From Nitrospirae bacterium GWC2_56_14 (lineage in GTDB: Bacteria > Nitrospirota > UBA9217), in contig MHDY01000235.1 in assembly GCA_001803705.1 (NCBI GenBank), positions 1 through 10,112 on the forward strand: 10,112 bases of DNA. Reading direction: 5' to 3'. Under the pieces are notes generated by a model. The model worked only from the letters and a program-made list of their open reading frames with translations, did not search any database and was not told the origin of the DNA. Below are positions 1-6,376 of this stretch, piece after piece (position 1 is the first letter of the stretch; each line of letters starts with the position of its first letter). Both the position numbers and the translations under genes were made by a program.

Positions 1-1
1 C

Positions 2-649
2 TATGGAGCGGTCTTCAAACGCGCAGACGTGAAGAACAGCCAGGAGAAGAACCTGCAATCCTTCATCGTCCGGATGCAGTCCCAGGTGCTCCAGAACGCC
101 GCGTCAGGTTCAGTGCAGGCGCTCAGCGTCGAAGACGCGATCGCCGCGAAAACGGAGATGTCCCTCAACCAGGCCCTCGTCGAAAACCTGAGGAACATGC
201 GGGAGCAGTATGAGGGCAGGGTCGCCATCAATATAACCGGCAATGTGGACCAGTGGGCCGGGTCCGTGGATGACCTGCTGCTTAAGGACGGAGACTCGAT
301 CTTTATTCCCAAGAGACCGCAGGAGATCCTGGTCACCGGAGAGGTCCACAGCCCGAGCGGTCAGGTGTTCCTGCCCGGCCTCAAAGTGAAAGATGTTATC
401 AACCGGACCGGCGGCTACACCAAATACGCGGAAAAGGACCAGGTGTATGTGCTGCAGGCAAACGGCGCTGCCGTCAGCGGAGATTCGCCCTCCATCGGCA
501 ACATCGAAGATAAGGAATTGCAGGCCGGCGACACCATCTTCGTTCCGCAAAAAACCGAGCGCAACGCCGGAATGCGATTTACCAAGGACGTCGTCGACAT
601 CATGTTCAAGACCGCGGTGGTGATCGCAACCATCACGATATTGTTTTAG
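2..649 (+). CDS. Wza-like polysaccharide export protein (SLBB domains), C-terminal part
   Basis: The reading frame is open from the window edge to a TAG at 647-649, giving 215 visible residues; the true start lies upstream. The product resembles the outer-membrane polysaccharide export family (Wza/KpsD type), which forms the channel through which capsule or exopolysaccharide leaves the cell. The first visible segment (YGAVFKRADVKN, then a polar helical stretch) looks like an SLBB domain with its usual helical insertion. It continues through DGDSIFIPKRP. A second SLBB-like unit follows, with EILVTGEVHSPSGQV, LKVKDVINRTGGYT and LQAGDTIFVPQ. The protein ends in a short hydrophobic helix (TAVVIATITILF) at the extreme C terminus, as is usual for proteins that insert such a helix in the outer membrane. 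The Wzz-type gene expected next to it is displaced by a transposase cassette starting about 10 bases after the stop. The N-terminal polysaccharide export domain and lipobox are outside the window. Confidence 0.9.
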   Translation, partial: YGAVFKRADVKNSQEKNLQSFIVRMQSQVLQNAASGSVQALSVEDAIAAKTEMSLNQALVENLRNMREQYEGRVAINITGNVDQWAGSVDDLLLKDGDSIFIPKRPQEILVTGEVHSPSGQVFLPGLKVKDVINRTGGYTKYAEKDQVYVLQANGAAVSGDSPSIGNIEDKELQAGDTIFVPQKTERNAGMRFTKDVVDIMFKTAVVIATITILF

Positions 650-659
650 TTTAGTGTTT

Positions 660-715
660 GGAGCAAGTCGACCGTGTCGACGTAAAAATACGGCAACATG
701 GTTGCCTTGGTCCAG
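660..715 (+). repeat. REP-like unit, copy A (two hairpins)
   Basis: The copy starts GGAGCAA and holds two palindromes: GTCGAC-CGT-GTCGAC (6-bp stem, 3-nt loop), then after GTAAAAATAC a second, GGCAAC-ATG-GTTGCC (6-bp stem, 3-nt loop). It ends TTGGTCCAG. It differs from the downstream copy (1379-1433) by three substitutions and one A in the A-run. Two of the substitutions fall in the loop of hairpin 2 and one in the loop of hairpin 1, so both stems are intact. The 13-base tail seen in copy D is absent. Confidence 0.85.
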
Positions 716-741
716 AAATAAGCTTGATATTGGTTTAGTTT

Positions 742-790
742 GGAGCACCGTGTCGACGTAAAATACGGCGACATGGTTACCTTGGTCCAG
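742..790 (+). repeat. REP-like unit, copy B (degenerate)
   Basis: This is a direct repeat of copy A with a 6-base deletion (AGTCGA) that removes the left arm of the first palindrome. Two changes in the second palindrome (GGCGAC and GTTACC) weaken that stem. The 16 bases just before it (726-741, gatattggtttagttt) match 637-652, which is the end of the export gene including its stop codon, with one mismatch. Copy B therefore seems to have arisen by tandem duplication across the gene end. Confidence 0.8.
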
Positions 791-820
791 AATACGGCAA
801 CGTCCAGATTGCCTTGGTCC
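791..820 (+). repeat. REP-like partial unit, copy C, directly before the transposase start
   Basis: AATACGGCAAC is followed directly by GTCCAGATTGCCTTGGTCC. This is what remains if about 12 bases (loop, right arm of hairpin 2 and CTTG) are deleted from a complete unit that has the copy D tail. A 5-bp stem, GGCAA/TTGCC (796-800 with 809-813), can still form. It ends 4 bases before the transposase ATG, so it makes up the immediate 5' leader of that gene. Confidence 0.7.
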
Positions 821-824
821 CAAC

Positions 825-1367
825 ATGGAAGAATATAAAATATACGCGCACACACCGCCGCATTTATATCAAGCAGGTGCTAAATATTTCATCACCGCAT
901 CCACCTATGGAAGAAAGAAGCTGCTCGATGACCCGGCCAAGGAAAAACTTCTTTCTTCATTAGCAAGAGCCTGCGCCAAATACGGATGGCAGCTGGAAGA
1001 TTGGGTTATCCTTGACAACCATTACCATATTATGACGACTGCTCCGAGCGCGGAAGTGAAACTATCGACTTTTGTCGCTGAATACCACAAATTCGCAGCA
1101 TTGTTTGTCAAGAAGAACAATGCTGCAGCACGAAACGCATTGAAAATTTTCAACAACTACTGGGACACCTGTATAACCTATGAAAGCTCATATTTTGCGA
1201 GATTGAATTACATTTACTACAACCCCGTCAAGCACGGTTATGTCAAAAATGCGGAGGAGTATCAGTGGGGTAGTTTTTATTTCAGACACCTGAATGACAA
1301 AGCATATATTGAAAATTTGATGAAAAAATTTCCCTTCGATGCAGTTAAAATTGAGGATGATTATTAA
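825..1367 (+). CDS. REP-associated tyrosine transposase (RAYT), Y1/HUH family
   Basis: The 180-residue product is of normal RAYT length. It has the HUH metal-binding motif H66-Y67-H68 in DNHYHIM, preceded by the strand WQLEDWVIL. The C-terminal signature LNYIYYNPVKHGYV (residues 127-140) includes tyrosines in the position of the single catalytic tyrosine of the IS200/IS605-like Y1 fold. Such enzymes nick and rejoin single-stranded DNA through a 5'-phosphotyrosine at short hairpins. The enzyme most likely acts on the flanking 68-bp units, an inference from context. The ATG at 825 follows repeat copy C with no purine-rich ribosome binding site, suggesting low translation. The frame is intact with no internal stops, and its base composition is more AT-rich than the neighbouring genes, which fits horizontal acquisition. 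The family call is secure; which tyrosine is catalytic (Y129, Y131 or Y132) is not settled by eye. Confidence 0.92.
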   Translation: MEEYKIYAHTPPHLYQAGAKYFITASTYGRKKLLDDPAKEKLLSSLARACAKYGWQLEDWVILDNHYHIMTTAPSAEVKLSTFVAEYHKFAALFVKKNNAAARNALKIFNNYWDTCITYESSYFARLNYIYYNPVKHGYVKNAEEYQWGSFYFRHLNDKAYIENLMKKFPFDAVKIEDDY

Positions 1368-1378
1368 GCCGGTTGTAT

Positions 1379-1446
1379 GGAGCAAGTCGACTGTGTCGAC
1401 GTAAAATACGGCAACGCGGTTGCCTTGGTCCAGATTGCCTCGCTCC
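1379..1446 (+). repeat. Complete 68-bp REP-like unit, copy D
   Basis: This is the only copy with both ends. It starts GGAGCAA, then has hairpin 1 (GTCGAC-TGT-GTCGAC), GTAAAATAC, hairpin 2 (GGCAAC-GCG-GTTGCC), TTGGTCCAG, and a tail ending TCGCTCC. The first seven and last seven bases are complementary at six of seven positions, so the whole unit could fold as a closing stem enclosing two hairpins. It starts 11 bases after the transposase stop and ends 5 bases before the ribosome binding site of the Wzz-type gene. Confidence 0.85.
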
Positions 1447-1451
1447 AAAAC

Positions 1452-1457
1452 AAGGAA
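1452..1457 (+). promoter_or_regulatory. Ribosome binding site for the Wzz-type gene
   Basis: AAGGAA lies 7 bases before the ATG at 1465. It sets the start there rather than at the in-frame ATG at 1420, which lies inside repeat copy D and would add 15 residues encoded by the mobile element. Confidence 0.7.
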
Positions 1458-1464
1458 AACCCAT

Positions 1465-2187
1465 ATGCAAGAACAAAAGCTGCACGAAAGAGAAATGAAC
1501 CTTCTGGACTACGGGAAGATCTTATGGCGCAGAAAGATCATGCTTGTCATTCTGTGTACCCTGTCCGTTGTGATCACCATGGTGGTCAGCCTGATGCTTC
1601 CCAAGTATTACAAGTCCGAAGCAATGATCCTCGCAGTTGCTCCGGAAACGGGAGGTCTTGGCGCCGCACTGTCTGCCAGCCCTCTTGCCGGCGCATTTGC
1701 CGGGCCCCTGGGCGTATTGACCTCACCTGCGGACAAGATCCTGGTGCTCTTGAAAAGCAGGACCGTCGCCGAGATGATCGTCAGGCGGTTCGATCTTTTG
1801 CGGGTCTTTAACGCGGATAAATGGGACGGAGCGAAAGGCGCCTGGAAAGATCCCGCGAAGCCGCCGCTCCTGGAAGACACGGTAAAAAAGCTTGGGAAAA
1901 AGATCACCGCGTTCAAGAAAAGCAGGGAAGGCAGCATTACGATCACCGTTGAATGGAAAGATCCGAAACTGGCCGCTCAGATAGCGAACTACTATGTGGT
2001 CGCCCTCGCTGAGTTCATGAAGGACAAGTCCGTCAATACGACCGTGCAGATCGTCGATCCGGCCATACCCGCGGAAAGAAAGTCATCTCCCCGGATAGCC
2101 CTGAACATGGCCATGGCCGGCATCCTGAGCCTGTTTGTCGGGGTCATTCTTGCCCTTGTACTTGAGAATGCACAAAAAAAACAATGA
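1465..2187 (+). CDS. Wzz-type polysaccharide chain-length determinant / co-polymerase
   Basis: The 240-residue product is an inner-membrane protein expected to control the chain length or export of the polysaccharide made by this locus. The order is that of the Wzz family: a short cytoplasmic N terminus (NLLDYGKILWRRK), TM1 at about residues 25-45, the segment PKYYKSEAMILAV just after it, a periplasmic region with a Gly/Ala-rich stretch (62-82), LLKSRTVAEMIVRRF (95-109), a strand SITITVEWKDPKLAAQIAN, and a proline-containing approach (VDPAIPAERKSSPR) to TM2 at about 212-233. There is no tyrosine-kinase domain after TM2, so it is not a Wzc/BY-kinase fusion. It is short for the family because the coiled-coil part is reduced. 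The RAYT cassette now lies directly upstream, so transcription either reads through the cassette or starts within it; no clear promoter is visible. An alternative start is M11 (1495). Confidence 0.88.
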   Translation: MQEQKLHEREMNLLDYGKILWRRKIMLVILCTLSVVITMVVSLMLPKYYKSEAMILAVAPETGGLGAALSASPLAGAFAGPLGVLTSPADKILVLLKSRTVAEMIVRRFDLLRVFNADKWDGAKGAWKDPAKPPLLEDTVKKLGKKITAFKKSREGSITITVEWKDPKLAAQIANYYVVALAEFMKDKSVNTTVQIVDPAIPAERKSSPRIALNMAMAGILSLFVGVILALVLENAQKKQ

Positions 2188-2218
2188 GCGATCGAGCTGC
2201 TTTACCACGAAACAGGGA

Positions 2219-3733
2219 ATGAGCTATCGATGGGTCCGCATCGGAGTGGTATGTTCGGTCCTTTTCTTCCCGTTGCCGCTGAAAGCCTCAACCTACCTTG
2301 ATCTTGGCGACCCTGCCTATTTGCTCTTCTCCCGCCTGGAGGCCGAAGGTGTCATTCGTTCAGCATTGCTCACCACAAAGCCCATGAGCCGAACGGAAGC
2401 GGTGCGATTGCTCGAAGAAGCCGGGAAAAACGCCGAAGGCCGCAGCGATTTCATCAAAAGCCTGGTCCGGGAGTTATCACAGAGGATAGGACCGGAAAGC
2501 TCCGGCTCCTCCGGAGTGAAGCCGGTGGAATCGCTCTATGGAAAGTATGTAAATACGAATGCCGCAGCGCGATCGCTCACGTACAAGCTCGCCCGGGAAA
2601 AAGAGCAGGCGCTGAATTATAACAATGACGGGATCCTGTACGGACATGGATCGAATGGTCAGGCAGGCATTACCTCAAGAGCGGATGATCTGGGCAGGTT
2701 CTCATTCTATTTCAACCCGGAATTTACCGCAGCACAGGGTGAGGGAAGCGAGCTCTTCTTCAGAAAGGCCTATGCTGTCCTTGATCTCGGGTGGGACCTG
2801 ATCGCCGGAAAAAACTCGCAGTGGTGGGGACCGGGGTATCATGGGGCAATCCTTCTCTCAAATAATGCCGAACCTTTCACGATGCTGCAGATAACCAATC
2901 CGGTTCCCAGTACGCTTCCGTGGATATTCAGTTACCTCGGCACGTATCGTTTTACCTATTTTGTGACGCAGCTCGAAAAAGACCGGGCTGACATAGCGGA
3001 GCCGTACTTCTGGGGCATGCGGGTCGTCTTCAAGCCTCATCCCAACCTCGAGATAGGCTTCGAGAGAACAGCCCTCCTGGGCGGCCGGGGCCGGCCAACC
3101 GACGTCGGTACGTGGCTCAATAGCATGTTCGGAACCCGTGAACACGACCGAGAACAAAATCCCGGCGATCAAAGAGCAGGGTACGATCTGAAACTGACGC
3201 TGCCTTTCGAACTGCAACCTCTGCAAGTGTACTGGGAAGAGGCCGGGGAAGAGAACCGGCAAAGAAATTCCCGAATGCCCTACAAATTGGCGGACCTGTA
3301 CGGCTTTTATCTGCCGCGCGTGCTCTCCTATGAACGGATCAGCCTGCGCGCGGAATACGCTACGAATCATGTAAGCTATTGGCCGGATGTATGGTACACG
3401 CACGGTGTCTATACCGCAGGCTACACCTATAACGGCCAGATCATGGGCCACCACATGGGTACTGATTCGCGGGACCTGTTTGCGGAGCTCACCTGCCGTT
3501 TCCCGGAGAAGAACGCGCGTTGGTCGCTCGCCTATGATCGTTCGGAGCACAGCCTGTCGGGGCCGGTGCGCGAAACAGCGCACGAACTTTCGCTGAACAT
3601 GCACCTGAACGCGGCGGAAAACGCGGACCTGGCCCTTACCTATGGATACTCCTGGATGAAAAATGTCGATTTTGTTCCGGGTGTTGTTCTGAGAAGCAGC
3701 GCGGCTTCGGGGACGATCACCCGCAGGTTTTAA
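2219..3733 (+). CDS. Wzi-type capsule assembly outer-membrane protein
   Basis: The product is 504 residues from the ATG at 2219, with a signal peptide (MSYRWVR, hydrophobic core IGVVCSVLFFPLPL, cleavage near LKAS). The hallmark QWWGPGYHGAILLSNNA lies at residues 201-217. The rest alternates aromatic-rich strands (FSFYFNPEF, LEIGFERTALLGG, ERISLRAEYATNHV, ARWSLAYDRSEHS, ADLALTYGYSW) and ends RRF, consistent with an outer-membrane beta-barrel. Wzi in E. coli binds and organises capsule at the cell surface; the same role here is an inference supported by the neighbouring Wza- and Wzz-type genes. The N-terminal part (LGDPAYLLFSRLEAEGVI, TKPMSRTEAVRLLEEA) is a helical repeat common in these longer bacterial homologues. 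An alternative in-frame ATG at 2168 overlaps the Wzz gene by 20 bases and would put 17 polar residues before the signal peptide; 2219 gives the better signal sequence, although AGGGA is very close to it. Confidence 0.88.
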   Translation: MSYRWVRIGVVCSVLFFPLPLKASTYLDLGDPAYLLFSRLEAEGVIRSALLTTKPMSRTEAVRLLEEAGKNAEGRSDFIKSLVRELSQRIGPESSGSSGVKPVESLYGKYVNTNAAARSLTYKLAREKEQALNYNNDGILYGHGSNGQAGITSRADDLGRFSFYFNPEFTAAQGEGSELFFRKAYAVLDLGWDLIAGKNSQWWGPGYHGAILLSNNAEPFTMLQITNPVPSTLPWIFSYLGTYRFTYFVTQLEKDRADIAEPYFWGMRVVFKPHPNLEIGFERTALLGGRGRPTDVGTWLNSMFGTREHDREQNPGDQRAGYDLKLTLPFELQPLQVYWEEAGEENRQRNSRMPYKLADLYGFYLPRVLSYERISLRAEYATNHVSYWPDVWYTHGVYTAGYTYNGQIMGHHMGTDSRDLFAELTCRFPEKNARWSLAYDRSEHSLSGPVRETAHELSLNMHLNAAENADLALTYGYSWMKNVDFVPGVVLRSSAASGTITRRF

Positions 3734-3808
3734 AGGGGATTGCATAGATATTTCATCATGACGTCTTCGCACAATGCAGAAAAGCCGTCTTTGCGAGTGG
3801 CCCTCGCA

Positions 3809-3934
3809 GTCTTTGCGAGCGTAGCGAAGCAATCTCGTTCTGATGGCATTATGCTCAAGATAAACTTCGCGAAGCCGTAGTTCGTATCATTCTGAAAAAC
3901 GCGATTGCCGCGTCGCTCCGCTCCTCGCAATGAC
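3809..3934. repeat. Palindromic dispersed repeat in a convergent intergenic gap
   Basis: The left arm 3809-3837 (TTGCGAGCGTAGCGAAGCAA plus TCTCG) and right arm 3902-3934 (CGATTGCCGCGTCGC, then CTCCTCGCAATGAC) are imperfect inverted repeats around about 64 bases of spacer. A further partial left arm (GTCTTTGCGAG) occurs at 3787-3797. Arms of this kind (CATTGCGAGC...GCGAAGCAATCTC) recur between genes in many Desulfobacterota and Nitrospirota genomes; that statement is from memory. The element fills the gap between two converging genes (stops at 3733 and 3991) and may stop transcription from both sides, though no T-run follows either arm. The rest of the gap shows nothing else. Confidence 0.7.
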
Positions 3935-3990
3935 AGCAGGAGGGGCTTACCACCCTCATCACACCGCTCGTCTCCCGATCAACCACCTTG

Positions 3991-5721
3991 TCAATGGATG
4001 ACCCATTCGCTTTTCTTGATCAGCTCGGGATTCGGTCCTCCGGTAAGCTGGACGATGTAGCATCCTTTTGAGGCATAGCGCTGACCCGTGCCGAAGCTCA
4101 GGCGCGGGTAGGTCGCGGGAGCTGCCACAAGGTCCGGAGCCGCTTCTATCAGTTCGAGAAAATAATCCCGGGACACGAAGGTGCGCATTTTGGAAAGAGG
4201 GTCGGAGATGGTTTGCGCGAGAGAGTACATCTTCAGCGCAGTGCTCCGCCTGGTCATCAGGACCTTGTCGTTCTGAAGGGAAGTTCCGACCTGCGTTCGT
4301 TGCCCTTTGGAAACCTGGGGAAGTAAATAAGGGTAGGTCACATAGACATATCCTCGCTCGCTCTCGGCCAGGGTGGAGAGCCGGCTCCCCAGAAGACTGG
4401 CGGAGGCGAAGACCACGGAGGGTTTGAAACCCTTTGTGAGGAGCTTGAGCTCGGGGAAGTCCCCTGCGTTCAACCACAGCAGAACAACGGGTTTTTTGTT
4501 CTTCCCGGCAAGTTCTTTCCAGAAGGAGGCCGGGATGGGCTCATCACGCTTCAGCACCACGGTACTGGGCGCCTCGTGTTTGAGGCTCACCCAGGTGTCC
4601 TGGAAGGCACGGGACAGGGCCCGTCCTGCCGGCTCATCGCGGATGACCTGTATGATGGCCGGTGTTTTCGACAGGTCTTCCCTGCCGTGGAGGAAACGGG
4701 CCGCGGCTTCGCCTTCCTGAGAGAACCCCTTGGAGAGGTACAGGGTGTACCAGTCGGTCTCGGAGATCACGGGATAATCCGTAATGGGAAAGACCGCCGG
4801 GATCCGGTGGTCCTCGCAGAACCGGTGGATCGGTTCCCATTCTCCGGTTGAAATGCCGCCCAGAAGCGCAAAGACCGGTTCTTTTCGATAATATTCCTCC
4901 AGTTGTTCCCGCCATGTTTCCCGAGGACCCTTGAGCTCCCAGACGGCGAGGGTAAAGGTCCGCATCGCTTTCATGGTCCCTTCCCGCTTGTACAGTGACG
5001 ATCGCTGGCCCCGTTCCGTGGATTTCGGAAGGCGCCAGTTGCTGATATAGTTTTTCAGGGGAACCAGCATGGCGTCGCGGTCCTCTCCGGGCACGTCCTC
5101 GGTGATCACCGTTGCAAAATGCAGGGTGGTCTCCGTGACCCCCGGTTGCGGTTCGGTAGAAAGGTATTTCAGGTAATAGACCATGATCTCCCGGTCCCGC
5201 TCGCTCAGGATATAAACCGGCATGACCGTGTTCAGCCGTCTGCCTGCCGGATCGATCCCCGTTTCAAGGACGCTTGCAAGCGTCTCATCCGTATAGGCGG
5301 GACGGTAGAGTTCCTCGCTGCCTCCTGTTGACCGGCCCACCAGGGGCGCGCGCCTGGACTTCGACACGGGAGAGTACAGTCGCGTGCCGTCGATGGGCGG
5401 CATTCTTACCTGACCTTCGCTGCTCCCGTACCCGCTCCTCAAATGACAGCTCACGCAGGTGAACATGGTGCCCTCCACCGGAACGTCGCCCATCACCACC
5501 GCCTGCATCGGCTCTCCCGAGGGAAGCAGGCCGATCCGGTACATGGCTTCTCCCATGCGCAGCACGTCGTCCCGCGTTAACCCCTTCAGGATGGGGCTGA
5601 GATCGTTTTCAGCATGCGCGGAAGGCAGGGCGTTGAAACAAAGGGCCGCCCCGGCTGCAAGACTGATCAACCATACTGCAACTTGCCGACGATATCGTGA
5701 GAACCCGCCCCTGCTGATCAT
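3991..5721 (-). CDS. Cytochrome c - type I periplasmic binding protein fusion
   Basis: The 576-residue exported protein has a signal peptide (RRQVAVWLISLAAGAALCFN, cleavage near AHA-EN at about 37). A monoheme cytochrome c domain spans about residues 45-190: heme motif C89-V-S-C92-H93, and a probable axial methionine M167 in NTVMPVYILSERDREIMVYYLKYL (165-188), the usual last helix of class I cytochromes. From about 198 to the end there is a LivK/LeuI-BP-like periplasmic binding fold, with EPVFALLGGISTGEWEP, FCEDHRIPAVFPITDYPV (301-318), RGYVYVTYPYLLP and the closing YPRLSFGTGQRYASKGCYIVQL typical of such ABC-type binding proteins. It could couple ligand sensing or binding to electron transfer in the periplasm; the ligand is unknown. 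No ABC permease is nearby, so a transport role is doubtful. Its ATG overlaps the SCO stop codon (ATGA), with AAGGTGG upstream, implying translational coupling. Confidence 0.9.
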   Translation of the reverse strand: MISRGGFSRYRRQVAVWLISLAAGAALCFNALPSAHAENDLSPILKGLTRDDVLRMGEAMYRIGLLPSGEPMQAVVMGDVPVEGTMFTCVSCHLRSGYGSSEGQVRMPPIDGTRLYSPVSKSRRAPLVGRSTGGSEELYRPAYTDETLASVLETGIDPAGRRLNTVMPVYILSERDREIMVYYLKYLSTEPQPGVTETTLHFATVITEDVPGEDRDAMLVPLKNYISNWRLPKSTERGQRSSLYKREGTMKAMRTFTLAVWELKGPRETWREQLEEYYRKEPVFALLGGISTGEWEPIHRFCEDHRIPAVFPITDYPVISETDWYTLYLSKGFSQEGEAAARFLHGREDLSKTPAIIQVIRDEPAGRALSRAFQDTWVSLKHEAPSTVVLKRDEPIPASFWKELAGKNKKPVVLLWLNAGDFPELKLLTKGFKPSVVFASASLLGSRLSTLAESERGYVYVTYPYLLPQVSKGQRTQVGTSLQNDKVLMTRRSTALKMYSLAQTISDPLSKMRTFVSRDYFLELIEAAPDLVAAPATYPRLSFGTGQRYASKGCYIVQLTGGPNPELIKKSEWVIH

Positions 5722-6299
5722 TTTTTCACCACCTTCTCGAACTCTTTAATGAAATCCGCTGTCCCGATGAGGCCATAGATGCGCACCCAGGTTTCGTCGC
5801 CGGGAGCCTTCATGAACATGATGGGATAATGGAACATCTTGTTCGGTATATAGGCATTGAACGCCTTCATGACGCGGTCAATGTCTTCCCGGGAACCGGT
5901 CAGAAAATCCCATCCCGGCTGTGCCCGGTAGTTCTTCAGATACTTTCTCATGATCGCCGGTCCGTCGTGTTCCGGATCGATCGATATGGAGACCAGCTGG
6001 ACCTTTGCGGCGTCAGCGCCGCGTTTTCTCTGGAAATTCGTATACCCCGCCGACAGCACCGGGCAGATGGTCGTGCACGTGCCGTAGATGAAGTCCACGA
6101 CAACCGGCTTTCCGCTGTTCATGAGCTCCCGGAACTTGATCCGCTTGCCGTCCTGGTTGATCAGGGTGACGTCGGGCATCTCATAGCGTTCAACGGTACG
6201 GGTATACTCAGCCTGGGATACGGCCGGTGCCGGCGCTGGAAAAAGAGACAGCGCAACGGAAAAGCAGGGCAGGAACAAATGATAAAATCGTATTTTCAC
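5718..6299 (-). CDS. SCO1/SenC/PrrC family copper- and thiol-binding protein
   Basis: The 193-residue product has an N-terminal hydrophobic export segment (FYHLFLPCFSVALSLFPAPAPA), then a thioredoxin-like fold: MPDVTLINQDGKRIKFREL (41-59), VVVDFIYGTCTTICPVLS, VQLVSISIDPEHDGP, WDFLTGSREDIDRVMKAF. The SCO copper ligands are present: C75 and C79 (CxxxC) and H157 (KMFHYPIMF). SCO proteins deliver copper to the CuA site of cytochrome oxidase or act as periplasmic thiol reductases. No oxidase subunit is in the window, but a c-type cytochrome fusion follows in the same operon, so a role in maturation or redox of that partner is plausible. The start is GTG at 6299, chosen because AAGGAG (6311-6306) lies 6 bases before it; the next in-frame methionine is M41, after the signal. 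Confidence 0.93.
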   Translation of the reverse strand: MKIRFYHLFLPCFSVALSLFPAPAPAVSQAEYTRTVERYEMPDVTLINQDGKRIKFRELMNSGKPVVVDFIYGTCTTICPVLSAGYTNFQRKRGADAAKVQLVSISIDPEHDGPAIMRKYLKNYRAQPGWDFLTGSREDIDRVMKAFNAYIPNKMFHYPIMFMKAPGDETWVRIYGLIGTADFIKEFEKVVKK

Positions 6300-6305
6300 T
6301 GGTTG

Positions 6306-6311
6306 CTCCTT
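6306..6311 (-). promoter_or_regulatory. Ribosome binding site fixing the GTG start of the SCO gene
   Basis: On the minus strand AAGGAG precedes GTG by 6 bases. This consensus site supports the non-ATG start. No convincing -35/-10 pair was found upstream on this strand. Confidence 0.8.
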
Positions 6312-6376
6312 AACGTAAAGTGATTGGTATTTTGAGGGTGCTCCAGCTTTGGTAGCTATTCAGGTAGAGAGACTGA

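Larger units (their letters stand above)
660..1446 (+). mobile_element. RAYT cassette: REP-type repeats around a Y1/HUH transposase gene
   Basis: One transposase gene (825-1367) is bracketed by direct copies of the same palindrome-containing unit: copies at 660-715, 742-790 and 791-820 upstream, and a complete 68-bp copy at 1379-1446 downstream. The block lies between two exopolysaccharide genes that would otherwise be adjacent, and it looks more AT-rich than its neighbours. This arrangement matches REP-associated tyrosine transposases, where the enzyme gene sits among the short palindromes it recognises. No target-site duplication or terminal inverted repeat typical of DDE insertion sequences is apparent, as expected for single-strand Y1 chemistry. 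The exact ends are inferred from the outermost repeat copies. Confidence 0.75.

Noticed and set aside
110..853. Long minus-strand open frame opposite the Wza-type gene and repeats
   Set aside because: It runs antisense to a clear SLBB protein and includes peptide repeats that are only the translated REP units; no start signal or family match.
660..1446. Direct repeats with spacing that might suggest a small CRISPR array
   Set aside because: The units are palindromic, differ in length, have irregular spacing with a transposase gene between them, and there is no series of unique spacers of equal size.
1420..1464. Longer start for the Wzz-type gene
   Set aside because: The upstream ATG lies within repeat copy D, and the added residues would be encoded by the mobile repeat; AAGGAA before 1465 supports the shorter form.
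2858..3832. 324-codon minus-strand frame opposite the Wzi gene
   Set aside because: The composition is arginine-rich and low-complexity, as expected for the antisense of a GC-rich gene, and the plus-strand frame has a signal peptide and the Wzi hallmark.
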